Of a stretch of DNA of 64,000 bases, positions 7,057 to 16,935 are shown piece by piece (the stretch's first letter is position 1; every line of letters begins with the position of its first letter). The position numbers and the translations under genes are program-made. Origin of the DNA: Streptomyces sp. TG1A-60 (GTDB taxonomy: Bacteria > Actinomycetota > Actinomycetes > Streptomycetales > Streptomycetaceae); the NCBI RefSeq assembly GCF_037201975.1, contig NZ_CP147520.1, forward strand, positions 6,386,001 to 6,450,000, read 5' to 3'. Under the pieces are notes generated by a model. The model saw nothing but the letters and a program-made list of their open reading frames with translations. It did not search any database and was not told the origin of the DNA.

Positions 7057-8457
7057 ATGCCCGAATCCCCGTCCAAGACCGTCGCCGAGGCCGTGGGTCC
7101 CGCGCCGGCCGCCTTACCGTCGACGCCGGCCGAGTCGGGCAAGGCGTCCAAGGTCGCTGCCGCGAGTCTCGTCGGCACCACGATTGAGTACTACGACTTC
7201 GCCGTCTACGGCACGGCCTCCGCGCTCGTCCTCGGCCCCGCCTTCTTCCCCTCCGGCAACGCCACGGTCTCCTCCCTCGCCGCGTTCCTCACCTTCGCCG
7301 CGGCCTTCCTGTCCCGCCCCCTCGGCGTCGTGCTCTTCGGCACGATCGGCGACCGGCTGGGCCGTCGGCACGCCCTGGTCGCGTCCCTCCTGCTGATGGG
7401 TGTCGCGACGGTCGGCGTCGGCCTGCTGCCGACCTACGAGACCGCCGGACTCCTCGCCCCCGTCCTGTTGGTGACGCTCCGTCTGCTGCAGGGCGTCAGC
7501 ATGGGCGGCGAATGGGGCGGCGCGGTACTGCTGGCCGCCGAGCACGCTCCGCCCGGGCGCCGCGCGCTGTACGCCGCCGTCCCGAACGTCGGCCCCTCGC
7601 TCGGCTTCCTGCTGTCCAGCGCGGTCATCCTGCCCACCCTCAACATCGTGGGCCGGGACGGCTTCACGGACTGGGCCTGGCGGATTCCCTTCCTGCTCAG
7701 CGCGGTGCTGGTCGTGGTGGGGTTGTGGGTGCGGACGACCGTGTCGGAGTCGCCGGTCTTCAGCGCGGGGGTTCGCCGTACGGCGACGGGGGCGGGAGCG
7801 GGGCCCGGCTCGGGAGTCGGCTCGGTCTCTGCGTCCTCGGCGTCCCGCTTTCCCCTCGGCACGCTCGTCACGCGGTACCCCAGGCGGTTGCTGCTCGGTA
7901 CCGGGGCGGCGATCGGGGGCTCGGCCGTGTACTACCTGACGATCGTCTACAGCCTGTCCTACGCGCCGAAGGCGCTCGGGATCCCGCAGAACACGATGCT
8001 CGCCGCCGCGAGTGTCGGCGCGGCTGCGGGGATCGCCGTCACCCTGCCCGTGGCCCGGCTCGCCGACCGGGTCGGGCGGCGTCCGATCATGCTGGCGGGC
8101 GCGGCCGGGTGCGTCGTGTGGGCCGTCCCCATGTACGCGTCGTTGAGTTCGGGCAGCGGGCTTGTCATCGGCGGTGCGTACACCATCGGGCTCATGCTGC
8201 TCGCCGTGATGTTCTCGCCGGTGGCGGCGTTTCTCGCGGAGCTGTTCCCCGCGAGGTTGCGGTACACCGGGGCGTCGGCGGCGTTCATCCTGGCGAACAC
8301 GCTGGGGGGTGGCTTCGCGCCGCTCGTCGCGACATGGCTGAACAGTCAGTGGTCGTCGCCGTTGGTGCTGGGGCTCTACACGGGTGGGTTGTGTCTGGTG
8401 AGCCTGTTGTGTCTGTTGGCTCTGCCGGAGACGCGTGAAGAAGAGTTCGCGGCCTGA
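7057..8457 (+). CDS. MFS transporter of the metabolite:H+ symporter family
   Basis: The 466-residue membrane protein has about 12 hydrophobic segments. The opening GTTIEYYDFAVYGTASALV with the loop motif FGTIGDRLGRRHAL and the later LADRVGRRPIML are typical of the metabolite:H+ symporter (ShiA/ProP/KgtP-like) branch of the major facilitator superfamily, which imports carboxylates, amino acids or betaines. ATG 7057 was chosen because GGAAGTGAG lies about seven bases upstream. It is divergent from the aminohydroxybenzoate operon and could take up a precursor or export a product; it may equally be an unrelated nutrient transporter. Confidence 0.82.
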   Translation: MPESPSKTVAEAVGPAPAALPSTPAESGKASKVAAASLVGTTIEYYDFAVYGTASALVLGPAFFPSGNATVSSLAAFLTFAAAFLSRPLGVVLFGTIGDRLGRRHALVASLLLMGVATVGVGLLPTYETAGLLAPVLLVTLRLLQGVSMGGEWGGAVLLAAEHAPPGRRALYAAVPNVGPSLGFLLSSAVILPTLNIVGRDGFTDWAWRIPFLLSAVLVVVGLWVRTTVSESPVFSAGVRRTATGAGAGPGSGVGSVSASSASRFPLGTLVTRYPRRLLLGTGAAIGGSAVYYLTIVYSLSYAPKALGIPQNTMLAAASVGAAAGIAVTLPVARLADRVGRRPIMLAGAAGCVVWAVPMYASLSSGSGLVIGGAYTIGLMLLAVMFSPVAAFLAELFPARLRYTGASAAFILANTLGGGFAPLVATWLNSQWSSPLVLGLYTGGLCLVSLLCLLALPETREEEFAA

Positions 8458-8580
8458 GGAGAGGGGATCGCCCCCGCCGCCCCTACCCGTGGCGTCCTCC
8501 ATGGGCTGTGCGCCTTCGCCCCCCTGGCGCGTGCGAGATCGCGGGATCGGGTGGTCTGGCGGGTGCGGGCCGTGTGTGGT

Positions 8581-8634
8581 TCCTCGCGCAGTTCCCCGCG
8601 CCCCTTCCAAGGGGCGCGGGGAACTGCGCGAGGA
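8581..8634. terminator. Long perfect inverted repeat, likely bidirectional terminator
   Basis: Arms 8582-8606 and 8609-8633 are exact reverse complements (25 bp, two bases between). An additional T/A pair flanks them. The core GCAGTTCCCCGCGCCCCTT recurs, more or less decayed, at 16801 and 45568, so this is a dispersed intergenic element as well as a hairpin. It lies between the convergent symporter and pgl genes, where it would end both transcripts. Confidence 0.8.
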
Positions 8635-8682
8635 AACCCCGCTCATCCGCAGGGTGGGGTCGGCGAGGGCGAAGTCAACGCC

Positions 8683-9465
8683 TCACGGCGAAGCGGGCGG
8701 GTAGAGCGAGCGCGGCAGTTGTGAGGCCGCCGCCGCGTCCAGGAGCCACAAGGTCCGCGACCTGCCGTACGCGCCCGCCGCGGGGGCCTGGATCTCCCCC
8801 GCTCCCGAGAGGGCGATGGCCGCGGCCCGCGCCTTGTCCTCGCCGGCGGCGAGGAGCCACACCTCACGCGCCGCGCGGATCGCCGGCAGGGTCAGTGTGA
8901 CCCGCGTCGGCGGTGGCTTCGGCGCGCCACGCACCCCCACCACCGTCCGCTCGGTCTCCCGGACGGCCGGCAACTCCGGGAAGAGCGACGCCACATGGGT
9001 GTCCGGGCCGACCCCCAGCATCAGCACGTCGAACGTCGGCACCGACCCGTGGTTCTCGGGCCCCGCCGCACGCGCCAGCTCCTCCGCGTACGCGGCGGCC
9101 CCGGAATCCACATCGGCACCCCACGGCCCGTCCGACGCGGGCATGGCGTGCACCCGCTCCGGGTCCAGCGGTACCGAGTCCAGCAGCGCCTCACGGGCCT
9201 GGGTCACATTGCGCTCGGCGTCACCCTCCGGGAGGAACCGCTCGTCGCCCCACCACAGGTCCAGCCGGCCCCAGTCGATCGCGTCCCGGGCGGGCGCCGC
9301 GGCCAGCGCGGCCAGCAGACCGTTGCCGTTGCGGCCACCCGTGAGGACCACCGAGGCGAAGCCGCGCGACGCCTGCGCGTCCACGACCTTGGTGATCAGC
9401 CGGGCCGCCGCGGCCCGCGCCATCAGCTCCTTGTCGTGGTGCACGACCAGCTGTGGAGTGCTCAC
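8683..9465 (-). CDS. pgl: 6-phosphogluconolactonase
   Basis: The 260-residue DevB/NagB-fold protein has the family motifs VVLTGGRNGNGLLAAL (sugar-phosphate loop), DLWWGDERFLPEGDAERN, VLMLGVGPDTHVASLFP and VTLTLPAIRAAREVWLL. It hydrolyses 6-phosphoglucono-lactone, the product of glucose-6-phosphate dehydrogenase, in the oxidative pentose-phosphate pathway. Its start overlaps the opcA stop (ATGA), and it is the last gene of the operon tkt-tal-zwf-opcA-pgl. The loop GVGPDTHVASLFP has P where many relatives have GxGxDGH; the catalytic His is kept. Confidence 0.93.
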   Translation of the reverse strand: MSTPQLVVHHDKELMARAAAARLITKVVDAQASRGFASVVLTGGRNGNGLLAALAAAPARDAIDWGRLDLWWGDERFLPEGDAERNVTQAREALLDSVPLDPERVHAMPASDGPWGADVDSGAAAYAEELARAAGPENHGSVPTFDVLMLGVGPDTHVASLFPELPAVRETERTVVGVRGAPKPPPTRVTLTLPAIRAAREVWLLAAGEDKARAAAIALSGAGEIQAPAAGAYGRSRTLWLLDAAAASQLPRSLYPPASP

Positions 9466-10691
9466 TGCGTGGCCGCCTTCTTCACCGGCGGCATCTGCGC
9501 CGGAGTGGGCCGCTCGGCGTCACCGACACCGGCCGAAGCGACAGAGGCGGCCGAAGCGGCCGATCCCGTCGAACTGGCCGATCCCGCCCAATCCGACGGA
9601 GCGGCCGACGGCAACGCCGGCGCGGACGTCCGGGTCGGCGCGGCGGCCGGGGCGCCGACCGAGCCGGACTCGGAGCCGGAAGCCGAAACGGCCCCCGGAG
9701 CACCGTCCGTCGCGGTCGCCGCAGCCGTGGCCGCCGTCGACGCGCTCCCGGACGAGCCCCCCGACGTACCTCCGAGCCGGTCCACCCCGAACCGCAGCGC
9801 CGACGCGTACGTGTCGTCCGGGTCGAGCCTGCGCAGCTCCTCCGTCAGCAGCTCGGACGTCTCGCGGCGCTTCAGCGCCACCGCGCGGTCCGGCTGGTCC
9901 TCCAGTGTGAGCGTGGCGAGGCCGGCGTCCGGGCGGTGCAGCCGGATCGGCCCGGTGCTCGTGAGCATCCGCACCTCCGTCAGACCGGGGCCGGCCGACA
10001 CCCCGCGCCGCACATGGACGTGGAGCCGGTCCGCCAGCCACATGGCCAGCAGTTCCACGCTCGGGTTGTACTGCTCGCCCCGCACCTCCGCGGAGATGAC
10101 CTCGCAGTCCACCTGGTCGAGGGCGGCGGCCAGCATGGAGCGCCAGGGCGTGATCCGGGTCCAGGCGAGGTCGGTGTCGCCGGGCTCGTAGTTGTCGGCA
10201 CGGGCACGCAGCTCGTCGATGGGCTTCTCGGCGGCGTAGCTGTCGGTGACCCGGCGCTGGGCGAGCGCGCCGAGCGGGTCGCGGGCCGGGTCCAGGGGCG
10301 CGCTGACCGGCCACCACACCACGACCGGCGCGTCCGGCAGCAGCAGCGGAAGCACGACCGACTGGGCGTGGTCGGCGACCTCGCCGTACAGCCGCAGGAC
10401 GACCGTCTCGCCGGTGCCGGCGTCCGCGCCCACCCGTACCTCGGCGTCGAGGCGGGACTTCGTACGGTCGCGGGGGGAGCGGGAGACGCGCTTGATGACC
10501 ACGAGCGTGCGCGAGGGGTGCTCGCGGGAGGCGTCGTTGGCGGCCTTGAGCGCGTCGTACGCGTTCTCCTCGTCCGTCACGATGACCAGCGTGAGCACCA
10601 TGCCGACGGCCGGAGTGCCGACCGCGCGGCGGCCCTTGACGAGTGCCTTGTTGATTTTGCTGGCCGTGGTGTCCGTGAGGTCCGTCTTCAT
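9462..10691 (-). CDS. opcA: Glucose-6-phosphate dehydrogenase assembly protein OpcA
   Basis: The 409-residue protein is the actinobacterial OpcA, needed for assembly or activity of glucose-6-phosphate dehydrogenase. Family features are the N-terminal LTDTTASKINKALVK, the segment VTDEENAYDALKAA, the central PVVVWWPVSAPLDPARDPLG and the later VDCEVISAEVRGEQYNPSVE. From about residue 310 to the end the protein is an Ala/Ser/Gly/Thr-rich low-complexity tail of about 100 residues (for example SGGSSGSASTAATAAATATD), probably disordered. It overlaps zwf upstream and pgl downstream by four bases each, so the three are translationally coupled. Confidence 0.92.
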   Translation of the reverse strand: MKTDLTDTTASKINKALVKGRRAVGTPAVGMVLTLVIVTDEENAYDALKAANDASREHPSRTLVVIKRVSRSPRDRTKSRLDAEVRVGADAGTGETVVLRLYGEVADHAQSVVLPLLLPDAPVVVWWPVSAPLDPARDPLGALAQRRVTDSYAAEKPIDELRARADNYEPGDTDLAWTRITPWRSMLAAALDQVDCEVISAEVRGEQYNPSVELLAMWLADRLHVHVRRGVSAGPGLTEVRMLTSTGPIRLHRPDAGLATLTLEDQPDRAVALKRRETSELLTEELRRLDPDDTYASALRFGVDRLGGTSGGSSGSASTAATAAATATDGAPGAVSASGSESGSVGAPAAAPTRTSAPALPSAAPSDWAGSASSTGSAASAASVASAGVGDAERPTPAQMPPVKKAATQ

Positions 10692-12211
10692 GGCCGGCGC
10701 CAGCTCCGTCCGTCTCGTTCGAGCATCTCGTCCGCCTCGACCGGACCCCAGGTGCCCGCCTGGTACTGCGCGGGCCTGCCGTGCTTGTCCCAGTACTCCT
10801 CGATCGGGTCGAGGATCCTCCAGGACAGCTCGACCTCCTCGGTGCGCGGGAAGAGGTTCGAGTCGCCGAGCAGGACGTCGAGGATCAGCCGCTCGTACGC
10901 CTCCGGGCTGGACTCCGTGAAGGACTCGCCGTACGCGAAGTCCATCGACACGTCCCGGATCTCCATCGAGGTGCCGGGGACCTTGGAGCCGAAACGGACG
11001 GTGACACCCTCGTCGGGCTGGACGCGGATGACGATCGCGTTCTGGCCCAGCTCCTCGGTGGCGGTGGAGTCGAAGGGGGAGTGGGGCGCCCGCTGGAAGA
11101 CGACCGCGATCTCGGTGACCCGGCGGCCCAGGCGTTTGCCCGTCCGCAGATAGAAGGGGACGCCCGCCCAGCGGCGGTTGTCGACCTCGACCTTGATCGC
11201 CGCGTACGTGTCGGTCTTCGACCTGCGGTCGATGCCGTCCTCTTCGAGGTAGCCGATGACCTTCTCGCCGCCCTGCCAGCCGGCCGCGTACTGCGCGAAC
11301 ACGGTGTCCCGGCCCAGGTCCTTCGGCAGCCGCACCGCGCCGAGCACCTTGGTCTTCTCGGCGGCGAGCGCGTCCGCGTCGAAGGAGGCGGGCTCCTCCA
11401 TCGCGGTCAGCGCCATCAGCTGGAGGAGGTGGTTCTGGATGACGTCGCGGGCGGCGCCGATGCCGTCGTAGTAACCCGCCCGGCCGCCGATGCCGATGTC
11501 CTCGGCCATCGTGATCTGTACGTGGTCGACGAAGGACCGGTTCCAGATCGGCTCGAACATCGTGTTGGCGAAGCGGAGCGCCAGGATGTTCTGGACGGTC
11601 TCCTTGCCCAGGTAGTGGTCGATGCGGAAGACCTGGTCCGGGGCGAAGACCTCGTGGACGACCCGGTTGAGGTCCTCGGCCGACTTCAGGTCGTGCCCGA
11701 AGGGCTTCTCGATGACCGCGCGCCGCCAGGAACCACCGGTCTGGTCGGCGAGGCCGTGCTTCTTCAGCTGCTGGATGACGACGGGGAAGGCGGAGGGCGG
11801 CACGGAGAGGTAGAAGGCGAAGTTGCCGCCCGTGCCCTGTGCCTTGTCCAGCTCCTCGATGGTGTCGCGCAGCCGCTCGAAGGACTCGTCGTCGTCGAAG
11901 GTGCCCTGGACGAAGCGCATGCCCTGGATGAGCTGCTGCCAGACCTCCTCACGGAACGGCGTACGCGCGTGTTCCTTGACCGCGTCGTGCACCTCCTGCG
12001 CGAAGTCCTCGTTGGCCCACTCGCGCCGGGCGAAGCCGACGAGCGAGAAGCCCGGCGGCAGCAGTCCGCGGTTGGCGAGGTCGTACACGGCAGGCATCAG
12101 CTTTTTACGTGACAAATCGCCTGTGACGCCGAAGATGACCAGGCCCGACGGCCCCGCGATACGCGGGAGCCGTCGGTCCACGGCGTCACGCAGCGGATTG
12201 CTGCTCGACAA
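10688..12211 (-). CDS. zwf: Glucose-6-phosphate 1-dehydrogenase
   Basis: The 507-residue enzyme oxidises glucose-6-phosphate with NADP (or NAD) to the lactone, the entry to the oxidative pentose-phosphate branch. The coenzyme fingerprint is GVTGDLSRKKLMPAVYDL near residue 28; the substrate signature RIDHYLGKETVQNI lies at about 195, and the C-terminal FYLRTGKRLGRR binds substrate. The length is normal for the family. It sits between tal (five bases upstream) and opcA (four-base overlap), the usual Streptomyces arrangement. Confidence 0.95.
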   Translation of the reverse strand: MSSSNPLRDAVDRRLPRIAGPSGLVIFGVTGDLSRKKLMPAVYDLANRGLLPPGFSLVGFARREWANEDFAQEVHDAVKEHARTPFREEVWQQLIQGMRFVQGTFDDDESFERLRDTIEELDKAQGTGGNFAFYLSVPPSAFPVVIQQLKKHGLADQTGGSWRRAVIEKPFGHDLKSAEDLNRVVHEVFAPDQVFRIDHYLGKETVQNILALRFANTMFEPIWNRSFVDHVQITMAEDIGIGGRAGYYDGIGAARDVIQNHLLQLMALTAMEEPASFDADALAAEKTKVLGAVRLPKDLGRDTVFAQYAAGWQGGEKVIGYLEEDGIDRRSKTDTYAAIKVEVDNRRWAGVPFYLRTGKRLGRRVTEIAVVFQRAPHSPFDSTATEELGQNAIVIRVQPDEGVTVRFGSKVPGTSMEIRDVSMDFAYGESFTESSPEAYERLILDVLLGDSNLFPRTEEVELSWRILDPIEEYWDKHGRPAQYQAGTWGPVEADEMLERDGRSWRRP

Positions 12212-12216
12212 GGTGT

Positions 12217-13335
12217 TCAGCCCTCCGAGGGTGCGAGGCGCTCAAGCTCCGCCTCGGTCGACTTGAGCAGGTCGTTCCAGGACGCCTCGAACTTCTCGAC
12301 GCCCTCGTCCTCCAGCAGCTGCACGACCTCGTCGTACGAGATGCCGAGCTTCTCCACCGCGTCCAGCTCGGCACGCGCCTGCTCGTACGTGCCGGAGATC
12401 GCGTTCCCGCGGATCTCGCCGCTCTCCGCGGTGGCCTCCAGCGTGGCCTCCGGCATGGTGTTGACCGTGTTCGGCGCGACCAGCTCGTCGACGTACAGCG
12501 TGCTCTTGTACGCCTTGTCCTTCACACCGGTCGAGGCCCACAGCGGACGCTGCTTGTTGGCGCCCGCGTTCTCCAGGGTGCTCCAGCGGTCGGTCGCGAA
12601 GACCTCCTCGTACGCCTCGTAGGCGAGGCGGGCGTTGGCGACACCGGCCTTGCCGCGGGCGGCCCTGGCCTCGTCGGTGCCGAGCGCGTCGATGCGCTTG
12701 TCGATCTCGGTGTCCACGCGGGACACGAAGAAGGACGCCACCGAGTGGATCTTCGACAGGTCGAGGCCCCGCTCCTTGGCCTTCTCCAGACCGGCCAGGT
12801 AGGCGTCCATGACCGCGCGGTAGCGCTCCAGGGAGAAGATCAGCGTGACGTTGACGCTGATGCCGAGGCCGATGGTCTCGGTGATCGCGGGCAGGCCCGC
12901 CCGCGTCGCCGGGATCTTGATCAGGGTGTTCGGGCGGTCCACCAGCCAGGCCAGCTGCCTGGCCTCCGCGACCGTCGCGTGCGTGTGGTGCGCCAGGCGC
13001 GGGTCGACCTCGATGGAGACCCGGCCGTCCTGGCCGCCGGTCGCGTCGAAGACCGGACGCAGGATGTCGGCGGCGTCGCGGACGTCCGCCGTGGTGATCA
13101 TGCGGATGGCCTCTTCGACGGTGACCTTGCGGGCGGCGAGGTCCGACAGCTGCTGGTCGTAGCCGTCACCCTGCGAGATCGCCTTCTGGAAGATCGACGG
13201 GTTGGTGGTGACGCCCACGACGTGCTGCTGGTCGATCAGCTCGGCGAGGTTGCCGGACGTGATGCGCTTGCGCGACAGGTCGTCCAGCCAGATCGCCACG
13301 CCTTCGTCGGAGAGGCGCTTGAGTGCGTCTGTCAT
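12217..13335 (-). CDS. tal: Transaldolase
   Basis: The 372-residue transaldolase (TalB-like, actinobacterial long form) transfers a dihydroxyacetone unit between sedoheptulose-7-phosphate and glyceraldehyde-3-phosphate. Visible marks are the N-terminal [14 protein letters not shown] and the Schiff-base Lys segment [16 protein letters not shown] (about residue 140). The remaining barrel strands follow ([39 protein letters not shown]). It is the second gene of the operon, 36 bases after tkt. Confidence 0.95.
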   Translation of the reverse strand: MTDALKRLSDEGVAIWLDDLSRKRITSGNLAELIDQQHVVGVTTNPSIFQKAISQGDGYDQQLSDLAARKVTVEEAIRMITTADVRDAADILRPVFDATGGQDGRVSIEVDPRLAHHTHATVAEARQLAWLVDRPNTLIKIPATRAGLPAITETIGLGISVNVTLIFSLERYRAVMDAYLAGLEKAKERGLDLSKIHSVASFFVSRVDTEIDKRIDALGTDEARAARGKAGVANARLAYEAYEEVFATDRWSTLENAGANKQRPLWASTGVKDKAYKSTLYVDELVAPNTVNTMPEATLEATAESGEIRGNAISGTYEQARAELDAVEKLGISYDEVVQLLEDEGVEKFEASWNDLLKSTEAELERLAPSEG

Positions 13336-13371
13336 GGAATTCCATCTCCTACTACGTGTCGTATATGGACG

Positions 13372-15459
13372 TCAGCGCTGAGCGGCCGCGAGGGATTCCT
13401 GCGCGGCGGCGGCCACGTTCTCGGCGGTGAAGCCGAACTCGCGGAAGAGGACCTTGCCATCGGCCGAAGCGCCGAAGTGCTCCAGCGAAACGATGCGGCC
13501 CGCGTCCCCGACGTATTTGTGCCAGGTCAGTCCGACGCCGGCCTCGACCGCGACACGTGCCTTGACGGCCGGCGGCAGGACGCTGTCCCGGTACCCCTGG
13601 TCCTGCTCCTCGAACCACTCCACGGACGGCATGGACACCACCCGGGTGGGCACGCCCTGCGCCTGGAGCCGCTCACGGGCCTCCACGGCCACGTGCACCT
13701 CGGAACCGGTGGCGATCAGGACGACCTGCGCCTCGCCGCCGTCGGCGTCGAAGAGCACGTAACCACCCTTCGCCGCACCCTCGTCGGCCTCGTACGTCGG
13801 CACACCCTGCCGGGTCAGCGCCAGACCGTGCGGCGCGCCCTTGCCGAACTCCTTGGTCCAGCGCCTGAGGATCTCGCGCCAGGCGATCGCCGTCTCGTTG
13901 GCGTCGGCCGGGCGGACCACGTTCAGACCCGGGATCGCGCGCAGCGCCGCCAGGTGCTCGACCGGCTGGTGCGTCGGACCGTCCTCGCCGAGCCCGATGG
14001 AGTCGTGCGTCCACACGTACGTCACCGGCAGGTGCATCAGGGCCGACAGCCGCACCGCGTTGCGCATGTAGTCGGAGAACACGAGGAACGTGCCGCCGAA
14101 GACACGGGTGTTGCCGTGCAGCGCGATGCCGTTCATCTCCGCGGCCATGGCGTGTTCACGGATGCCGAAGTGGATCGTGCGGCCGTACGGGTTCGCCTCC
14201 GGCAGCGGGTTGTCCGCCGGGAGGAAGGACGACGTCTTGTCGATCGTCGTGTTGTTCGAACCGGCGAGGTCGGCGGAGCCGCCCCACAGCTCGGGGATGA
14301 CCGCGCCGAGCGCCTGCAGGACCTTGCCGGACGCGGCACGGGTGGCGACACCCTTGCCCGTCTCGAACTCCGGCAGGTGCGTCTCCCAGCCCTCGGGCAG
14401 CTCGCCCGCGCTGATCCGGTCGAACTCGGCGGCCCGCTCGGCGTTGCCGTCGCGCCACTCCTGGAGCTGCTTCTCCCAGACGGCCCGCGCCTCACGGCCA
14501 CGCTCGCCGAGGGCGCGCGTGTGGCGGATGACCTCGTCGGAGACCTCGAAGTCCTTCTCCGGGTCGAAGCCGAGGACCCGCTTGGTGGCCGCGACCTCGT
14601 CCGCGCCGAGCGCCGAGCCGTGCGCGGCCTCGGTGTTCTGGGCGTTCGGGGCCGGCCAGGCGATGATCGAGCGCATCGCGATGAACGACGGCTTGTCGGT
14701 GACCGCCTTCGCGGCCTCGATCGCCTCGAACAGCGCGGCCGGGTCGAGGTCGCCGTTCTCCTTCGGCTCCACCCGCTGCACGTGCCAGCCGTACGCCTCG
14801 TACCGCTTGGTCACGTCCTCGGAGACGGCCGTCTCGGTGTCGCCCTCGATCGAGATGTGGTTGTCGTCCCACAGCAGGACCAGGTTGCCGAGTTTCTGGT
14901 GGCCGGCCAGCGACGACGCCTCGGCGGAGATGCCCTCCTGGAGGCAGCCGTCACCGGCGATCACGAAGACGTGGTGGTCGAACGGCGACTCGCCCCGCGG
15001 GGTCTCCGGGTCGAACAGACCGCGCTCGTAGCGGGCGGCCATGGCCATGCCCACGGCGTTGGCGACACCCTGGCCGAGCGGCCCGGTCGTCGTCTCGACG
15101 CCCTTGGTGTGCCCGTACTCCGGGTGGCCCGGGGTCTTCGAACCCCAGGTGCGGAAGGACTCCAGGTCCGCCAGCTCCAGTCCGAAGCCGCCCAGGTACA
15201 GCTGGATGTACAGGGTCAGTGAGGAGTGGCCCGCGGACAGGACGAACCGGTCACGGCCCACCCAGTCGGGGTCGGCGGGGTCGTGGCGCATCACCTTCTG
15301 GAAGAGGGTGTACGCGGCGGGCGCCAGGCTCATCGCCGTACCCGGATGGCCGTTGCCGACCTTCTGTACGGCGTCGGCGGCCAGGACGCGGGCGGTGTCG
15401 ACGGCCCGCTGGTCCAATGCGGTCCACGCGAGTTCTGTAGTGGTCGGCTTGGTGCTCAC
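13372..15459 (-). CDS. tkt: Transketolase
   Basis: The 695-residue thiamine-diphosphate enzyme moves two-carbon ketol units in the non-oxidative pentose-phosphate branch. The N-terminal domain shows VGNGHPGTAMSLAP and the ThDP/metal motif VIAGDGCLQEGISAEASS, ending in LLWDDNHISIEG. The middle domain has FGIREHAMAAEMNGIA and YVWTHDSIGLGEDGPTHQP, and the C-terminal domain follows. The start is GTG 15459. It heads the operon tkt-tal-zwf-opcA-pgl and is divergent from ctaB across about 350 bases. Confidence 0.95.
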   Translation of the reverse strand: MSTKPTTTELAWTALDQRAVDTARVLAADAVQKVGNGHPGTAMSLAPAAYTLFQKVMRHDPADPDWVGRDRFVLSAGHSSLTLYIQLYLGGFGLELADLESFRTWGSKTPGHPEYGHTKGVETTTGPLGQGVANAVGMAMAARYERGLFDPETPRGESPFDHHVFVIAGDGCLQEGISAEASSLAGHQKLGNLVLLWDDNHISIEGDTETAVSEDVTKRYEAYGWHVQRVEPKENGDLDPAALFEAIEAAKAVTDKPSFIAMRSIIAWPAPNAQNTEAAHGSALGADEVAATKRVLGFDPEKDFEVSDEVIRHTRALGERGREARAVWEKQLQEWRDGNAERAAEFDRISAGELPEGWETHLPEFETGKGVATRAASGKVLQALGAVIPELWGGSADLAGSNNTTIDKTSSFLPADNPLPEANPYGRTIHFGIREHAMAAEMNGIALHGNTRVFGGTFLVFSDYMRNAVRLSALMHLPVTYVWTHDSIGLGEDGPTHQPVEHLAALRAIPGLNVVRPADANETAIAWREILRRWTKEFGKGAPHGLALTRQGVPTYEADEGAAKGGYVLFDADGGEAQVVLIATGSEVHVAVEARERLQAQGVPTRVVSMPSVEWFEEQDQGYRDSVLPPAVKARVAVEAGVGLTWHKYVGDAGRIVSLEHFGASADGKVLFREFGFTAENVAAAAQESLAAAQR

Positions 15460-15812
15460 CCTGGGTCAGGGCTCCTCTCCACATGTCTCGTGCCGGTGTT
15501 CTTCACGGCACCGGCCGCTGTCGAGCCTACCCCCGTGGGAACGCGCGTCTTTTCGAGTCATTCCAGACTGCCGGGACCGTCCCGGATCCGCCTCCCGACC
15601 GGCGTTCCGCATGGTGAGACCAGGGGGCTCCGTCGTTCGACATCTCAATACGGAGCCGCTCGTCCGACTGCTCAACCGAAGCGTGTCCGGCTCACCGCCG
15701 GGTGCCTCCCAACACGACCCGACCCCGTTGGAAGGCCGACTCTGGGCAACGTCTACAGTGGCGTGGTACGCGCGAGCCGTTACGGGGAGTTCACATCCGG
15801 AGGCTTGCTGGG
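15460..15812. promoter_or_regulatory. Divergent promoter region between tkt and ctaB
   Basis: About 350 bases with no gene I can support. The stretch must contain the promoter of the pentose-phosphate operon (leftward) and that of ctaB (rightward). TACAGT at about 15757 is a possible -10 for ctaB, but I see no convincing -35 partner. No strong palindrome is present. Confidence 0.3.
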
Positions 15813-16790
15813 ATGTCTCTGTCAGGGGTGTGCGTGACGGCCGTCGAATCCCGTCCACCGGGAGTGCTTGGTGCGAGCAGCGCAAGCAGCAGCCGGGGCC
15901 AGCGGCCGTTCGGGGCCCGCGTCAAGGCGTTCGTGGCGCTCACGAAGCCGCGGATCATCGAGCTTCTGCTGATCACCACGGTTCCGGTGATGTTCCTCGC
16001 GGAGCAGGGCGTCCCGGACCTCTGGCTGGTGCTCGCCACCTGCGTCGGCGGCTACCTCTCGGCGGGCGGCGCCAACGCGCTCAACATGTACATCGACCGC
16101 GACATCGACGCCCTCATGGAGCGCACGTCGCAGCGCCCCCTCGTCACGGGCATGGTGACCCCGCGTGAGGGCCTCGTCTTCGGCATCACCCTCGCCGTCG
16201 TCTCCACCGTCTGGTTCGGCCTCCTCGTCAACTGGCTGTCCGCCTGGCTGTCGCTCGGGGCGCTCCTCTTCTACGTCGTCGTCTACACGATGATCCTCAA
16301 ACGGCGTACGTCCCAGAACATCGTGTGGGGCGGCATCGCCGGCTGCATGCCGGTTCTCATCGGCTGGTCCGCGGTCACCGACTCGATGTCCTGGGCCGCC
16401 GTCATCCTCTTCCTCGTCATCTTCTTCTGGACCCCGCCGCACTACTGGCCCCTGTCCATGAAGGTGAAGGACGACTACGCCCGCGTCGGCGTCCCGATGC
16501 TCCCGGTGGTCGCCTCCAACAAGGTGGTCGCGCGGCAGATCGTCGTCTACAGCTGGGTGATGGTCGCGGTGTCGCTGATGCTGACTCCGCTCGGTTACAC
16601 GGGCTTGTTCTACACCTCGGTGGCCCTGCTGACGGGCGGCTGGTGGCTCTGGGAGGCTCACGCCCTCCAGAACCGGGCGAAGTCCGGCGCGACCGGCGGC
16701 AAGCTGAAGGAGATGCGGCTGTTCCACTGGTCGATCACGTATGTGTCTCTGCTGTTCGTGGCGGTGGCGGTGGACCCCTTCCTCCGCTGA
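15813..16790 (+). CDS. ctaB: Protoheme IX farnesyltransferase (heme O synthase)
   Basis: This UbiA-family membrane protein adds a farnesyl group to heme B, giving heme O for cytochrome oxidase. The prenyl-diphosphate/Mg motif is [20 protein letters not shown], followed by RPLVTG; the second conserved block is [19 protein letters not shown], and about nine transmembrane segments follow the pattern of the family. ATG 15813 has GGAGG nine bases upstream. GTG 15834 (VTAVESRP) with AGGGG five bases upstream is an alternative start that removes seven residues. The next step, heme A synthase, is encoded at 18640. Confidence 0.94.
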   Translation: MSLSGVCVTAVESRPPGVLGASSASSSRGQRPFGARVKAFVALTKPRIIELLLITTVPVMFLAEQGVPDLWLVLATCVGGYLSAGGANALNMYIDRDIDALMERTSQRPLVTGMVTPREGLVFGITLAVVSTVWFGLLVNWLSAWLSLGALLFYVVVYTMILKRRTSQNIVWGGIAGCMPVLIGWSAVTDSMSWAAVILFLVIFFWTPPHYWPLSMKVKDDYARVGVPMLPVVASNKVVARQIVVYSWVMVAVSLMLTPLGYTGLFYTSVALLTGGWWLWEAHALQNRAKSGATGGKLKEMRLFHWSITYVSLLFVAVAVDPFLR

Positions 16791-16794
16791 GTGC

Positions 16795-16835
16795 CCCCGT
16801 AGGGGCGCCGGGAACCGCGCCAGCGGCTCCCGAAG
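16795..16835. repeat. Decayed copy of the AGGGGCGCGGGGAAC intergenic repeat
   Basis: Just after ctaB, AGGGGCGCCGGGAACCGCGC at 16801-16820 closely resembles one arm of the inverted repeat at 8581-8634 (AGGGGCGCGGGGAACTGCGC). The other arm is no longer recognisable. It may be a remnant of the same dispersed element and a weak ctaB terminator. Confidence 0.45.
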
Positions 16836-16935
16836 AACCCGCCCCGCGCAGCCACAGCGACGCGCGACGCTGAGTGGCCAAGCCCACGCACCCCGCCCGT
16901 GGCCCCCGCGGATACCCATCGGTAGCATCCTGACC

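Noticed and set aside
12745..15222. 825-residue plus-strand open frame
   Set aside because: Antisense to tal and tkt, which are fully supported by motifs.
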